Under the pieces are notes generated by a model. That model saw only the letters and a program-made list of their open reading frames with translations. It had not been told where the DNA came from and ran no database searches. Made by a program: the position numbers and the translations under genes. A stretch of 33,231 nt of DNA from Antribacter soli (GTDB lineage: Bacteria > Actinomycetota > Actinomycetes > Actinomycetales > Cellulomonadaceae), in contig NZ_JAKGSG010000008.1 in the NCBI RefSeq assembly GCF_021568775.1, positions 1 through 33,231 on the forward strand, given 5' to 3'. Positions 31,329 through 33,231 of the stretch are shown piece after piece. How positions within the stretch are numbered: the stretch's first letter is position 1; each line of letters starts with the position of its first letter.

Positions 31329-32148
31329 ATGCGCCAGCTCAGCCTCATCCCGTCGGATGTCCTTGCCGACGCCTTCCACCAGGAGGGCATCGTGTCGAAG
31401 GCGCAGTGCGACGCCGCCGGGCTCGGCAGGCAGCGGGTCGCCCGGCTGATCGACCAGCGCCGCTGGCGTCGGGTGACCACGGCCGTCTACGACACCGACC
31501 CAGTGCCCCCACGTCTCCGCCGTCGGGACGACTTTCACGACCACCTCCGCCGACGCACCGCGTGGATCGCGATGCTCGCGGTCCGGCACGGGATCGCCGT
31601 CGGTGCCTGCTCTCTCGCCCTGCACGGAGTGGAGGGACTGCCCCTGACGATCCTCCCTGAGGTCGCGCTGCCCGGCGGCCAGCGCCGGCAGGAGCGCCAG
31701 GGGATCGTCGTCCGGCAGTACCGCGATTTCGCCACGAGCAGGCTCGGACGCCGGGAGGTGGCACGGATCGACCACGCGCTCTCACAAGCACTCCCCGGGC
31801 TACCACGGGACAACGCCGTTGCGGTGATGAGCAACGTGCTGCATCGGCACCTTCTCGACGCGGAAGGACTCGTCAGGGTCCACGACCTGCTTCGGGGAAG
31901 GCGCGACGCCGAGCAGGTACATCCCTGGTTTGACCTCGCCGACGAGCACGACGAGTCCCCGGCCGAGACGTTCGCCCGTCTCTCCTGCATCGACAACGGC
32001 GTCCCGCCCGACGCCACCCAGGTGGTCTTCACGCAGGACGGCGGCGGTGGCGGCGCACCTTCGACGGCTCGGCTGGCTTCCCGGTCACGGCGGCGTGCTG
32101 GGCCTGCAGGTCGAGCTGGGCGGCCGCCGCAGCCGGCCCCGCGCGTGA
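31329..32148 (+). pseudogene. AbiEi-type antitoxin-domain protein, frameshifted and truncated
   Basis: The N-terminus (VLADAFHQEGIVSKAQCDAAGLGRQRVARLIDQRRWRRVTTAVYDT) is the winged-helix domain of AbiEi antitoxins. The middle (RTAWIAMLAVRHGIAVGACSLALHGVEGLP, ESPAETFARLSCIDNGVPPDATQVVF) matches the long actinobacterial form that normally ends in a DUF559/Vsr-like domain. Around 32040-32055, in a GGCGGCGGTGGCGGC run, homology moves to the next frame (LRRLGWLPGHGGVLGLQVELGG). That frame stops at TGA 32146-32148, one base before hairpin R2. The original frame reads on through the hairpin to 32294. Either way the nuclease-like domain is missing. No AbiEii toxin is nearby; many such orphan genes exist in actinobacteria. 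Confidence 0.65.
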
Positions 32149-32221
32149 GTCCGGTTCGAGAAGGCGATCAGGTGTCGCCCGCAGACCCAAGGCGATACCT
32201 GATCGCCTTCTCGAACCGGAC
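32149..32221. repeat. R2 hairpin element, copy C
   Basis: Arms 32149-32179 and 32191-32221 are 31 nt and pair throughout except one G-U position (GTG against TAC side); the spacer is 11 nt. The arm starts GTCCGGTTCGAGAAGGCGAT. This is the best-preserved copy and gives the consensus. It begins directly after the shifted-frame stop of the AbiEi-like gene. Confidence 0.92.
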
Positions 32222-32342
32222 CGACAGGAACGGGCCCGATTCGGGCCGGATCGGGAGCGCAACCTGGCCGCCACCCCGGTTCTCGGCGGGGTGACACTCG
32301 CCACGATCACGCATTCCGGATTACCCCGCCGCCGATCCTCAG

Positions 32343-32348
32343 TACTCT
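32343..32348 (+). promoter_or_regulatory. -10 box of maf (leaderless)
   Basis: TACTCT, 7 nt before GTG 32356; no ribosome binding site. A 9-bp dyad (CGGCGGGGT 32284-32292, ACCCCGCCG 32323-32331) ends 11 bp upstream. Confidence 0.65.
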
Positions 32349-32355
32349 GGCGCGC

Positions 32356-33018
32356 GTGCCTCGTATGGTCCTCGCCTCCCGGTCCCCCGCCCGACTCGCG
32401 ACCCTGAGCTCCGCCGGCGTCCGCCCGGACGTGCTGGTGTCGGGCGTGGACGAGGAGCAGATCCTCGCCGACGCCGCGCAGCGGTTCGGCGACCTCGACC
32501 CCGTCGACGCGGTGCTGCTGCTCGCCCAGGCCAAGGCCGAGGACGTGGCGTCCGCGCTGGAGTCGGGCGACATGGAGACGGAGTCGGAGGGCGACCGGAT
32601 CGTCGTCGGCTGCGACTCCATGCTGGAGATCGATGGCGTCATCTACGGCAAGCCCGCCGACGCCGACGAGGCGCGCGAGCGCTGGCGCGCCATGCGCGGT
32701 GGCCGCGGCGTGCTGCACACCGGCCACTGGATCGTCGACCTGCGCGACGACGAGGCGGGCGGCACGGGCGCGACGCTCGGCTCGACCAGCTCCACGACGG
32801 TGTGGTTCGCCAACCTCGACGACGCCGAGATCGACGACTACGTGGCGACCGGCGAGCCCCTGGAGGTCGCAGGCGCGTTCACGATCGACGGCCTCGGCGG
32901 CCCCTACGTGGACCGGATCGAGGGCGACCACCACGGGGTCGTGGGCCTGAGCCTGCCGCTGCTGCGGGAGCTGCTGGGCGAGATCGGCGTGCCGTGGCGG
33001 AAGCTCCGCACCTCCTGA
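32356..33018 (+). CDS. maf: Maf family nucleoside triphosphate pyrophosphatase
   Basis: Maf proteins hydrolyse dTTP/UTP or modified nucleotides to monophosphates as house-cleaning enzymes. The 220 residues carry LASRSPARL (6-14), the catalytic Asp in VVGCDSMLEIDG (D87), GKP with K99, and the C-terminal GAFTIDGLGGPYVDRIEGDHHGVVGLSLP. The GTG start at 32356 lies 7 nt after TACTCT. In actinobacteria maf often follows accD-accE directly; here about 4.7 kb of other genes and repeats separate them. The TGA stop (33016-33018) is the TGA of the first R3 repeat. Confidence 0.94.
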   Translation: MPRMVLASRSPARLATLSSAGVRPDVLVSGVDEEQILADAAQRFGDLDPVDAVLLLAQAKAEDVASALESGDMETESEGDRIVVGCDSMLEIDGVIYGKPADADEARERWRAMRGGRGVLHTGHWIVDLRDDEAGGTGATLGSTSSTTVWFANLDDAEIDDYVATGEPLEVAGAFTIDGLGGPYVDRIEGDHHGVVGLSLPLLRELLGEIGVPWRKLRTS

Positions 33019-33231
33019 GCCGGAGGTGCAGCGCAGGGTGGGGGCCGAGGAACGAGGCACGCGCCCGGAGCGGAACCGCAGGCTCAGGCGGAAGACGGGA
33101 CGGTCTGAGCCGGAGGTGCAGCGCAGGGTGGGGGCCGAGGAACGAGGCACGCGCCCGGAGCGGAACCGCAGGCTCAGGCGGAAGACGGGACGGTCTGAGC
33201 CGGAGGTGCAGCGCAGGGTGGGGGCCGAGGA
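33015..33231 (+). repeat. R3 element in 90-bp tandem array, cut by the window end
   Basis: Units begin at 33016, 33106 and 33196 (TGAGCCGGAGGTGCAGCGCA), exactly 90 bp apart; the third is incomplete. Each unit has the 73-bp R3 core bounded by CTGAGCC and GGCTCAG inverted repeats, plus a 17-bp joint ending GGACGGT. Full copy number is unknown. Confidence 0.95.

Noticed and set aside
32222-32342. Terminator-like dyad before maf
   Set aside because: The 9-bp arms at 32284-32292 and 32323-32331 are 30 nt apart and have no partner gene; noted with the maf promoter but not called a terminator.
33015-33231. CRISPR array
   Set aside because: The 90-bp units are identical throughout with no variable spacers and no cas genes nearby; it is a simple tandem repeat.

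Overview
The window reads as a piece of a high-GC actinobacterial chromosome, most like the cellulomonad/Promicromonosporaceae group. The evidence is the very high GC in third codon positions, the gene order prfB-ftsE-ftsX-M23 peptidase-smpB-ssrA, a Tad pilus cluster with small TadE-like genes, an acyl-CoA carboxylase beta/epsilon pair next to birA and maf, and a LysG/LysE pair. The genus is an inference. The left end opens with an impossible-looking G/C homopolymer block and the right end stops inside a 90-bp tandem repeat, so both ends look like assembly breaks.

Layout. 136-6151 (all minus): prfB, ftsE, ftsX and a coiled-coil M23 peptidase (cell-division wall hydrolysis), a broken apbE, then smpB and the tmRNA gene ssrA with a strong terminator (ribosome rescue). 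6232-10908 (minus): a tightly overlapped Tad/Flp-type pilus or secretion operon, cpaF-tadB-tadC-small pilin-like gene-tadE-tadE-tadG-like, with no TadZ or prepilin peptidase in the window. 11056-13989: a PLP aminotransferase, then a divergent lysE exporter / lysG(argP) regulator pair with two palindromes between them. 14026-16875 (minus): two LytR-CpsA-Psr cell-wall ligases. 17026-19284: a secreted phytase-like/glycerophosphodiesterase fusion. 19358-21503: a Bcr/CflA drug exporter divergent from an SRAP-domain protein. 21572-22044: a dead DUF1016/PDDEXK nuclease. 22061-24150: a crotonase convergent with an Rv1264-like adenylate cyclase. 24218-27680: birA divergent from accD, followed by a hypothetical gene and accE. 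27806-33018: a GT52/polysialyltransferase-like glycosyltransferase, a small membrane protein, a DUF885 metallopeptidase, a damaged AbiEi-type antitoxin gene and maf.

Two themes run through the window. First, most genes that begin a transcript have a TAnnnT -10 hexamer ending 6-8 nt before the start codon (often GTG) and no ribosome binding site, so leaderless transcription looks like the normal mode here and it settles several starts. Second, at least three families of small non-coding repeats recur: R1, a ~51-56 bp element duplicated in tandem upstream of the glycosyltransferase gene and, in a diverged form, apparently inserted in frame in lysG/argP; R2, a long hairpin with ~31-bp arms, three copies at gene 3' ends; and R3, a 73-bp element whose first TGA is the stop codon of both the adenylate cyclase gene and maf. 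These repeats are the most likely undescribed content. No complete new defence or biosynthetic system is visible.
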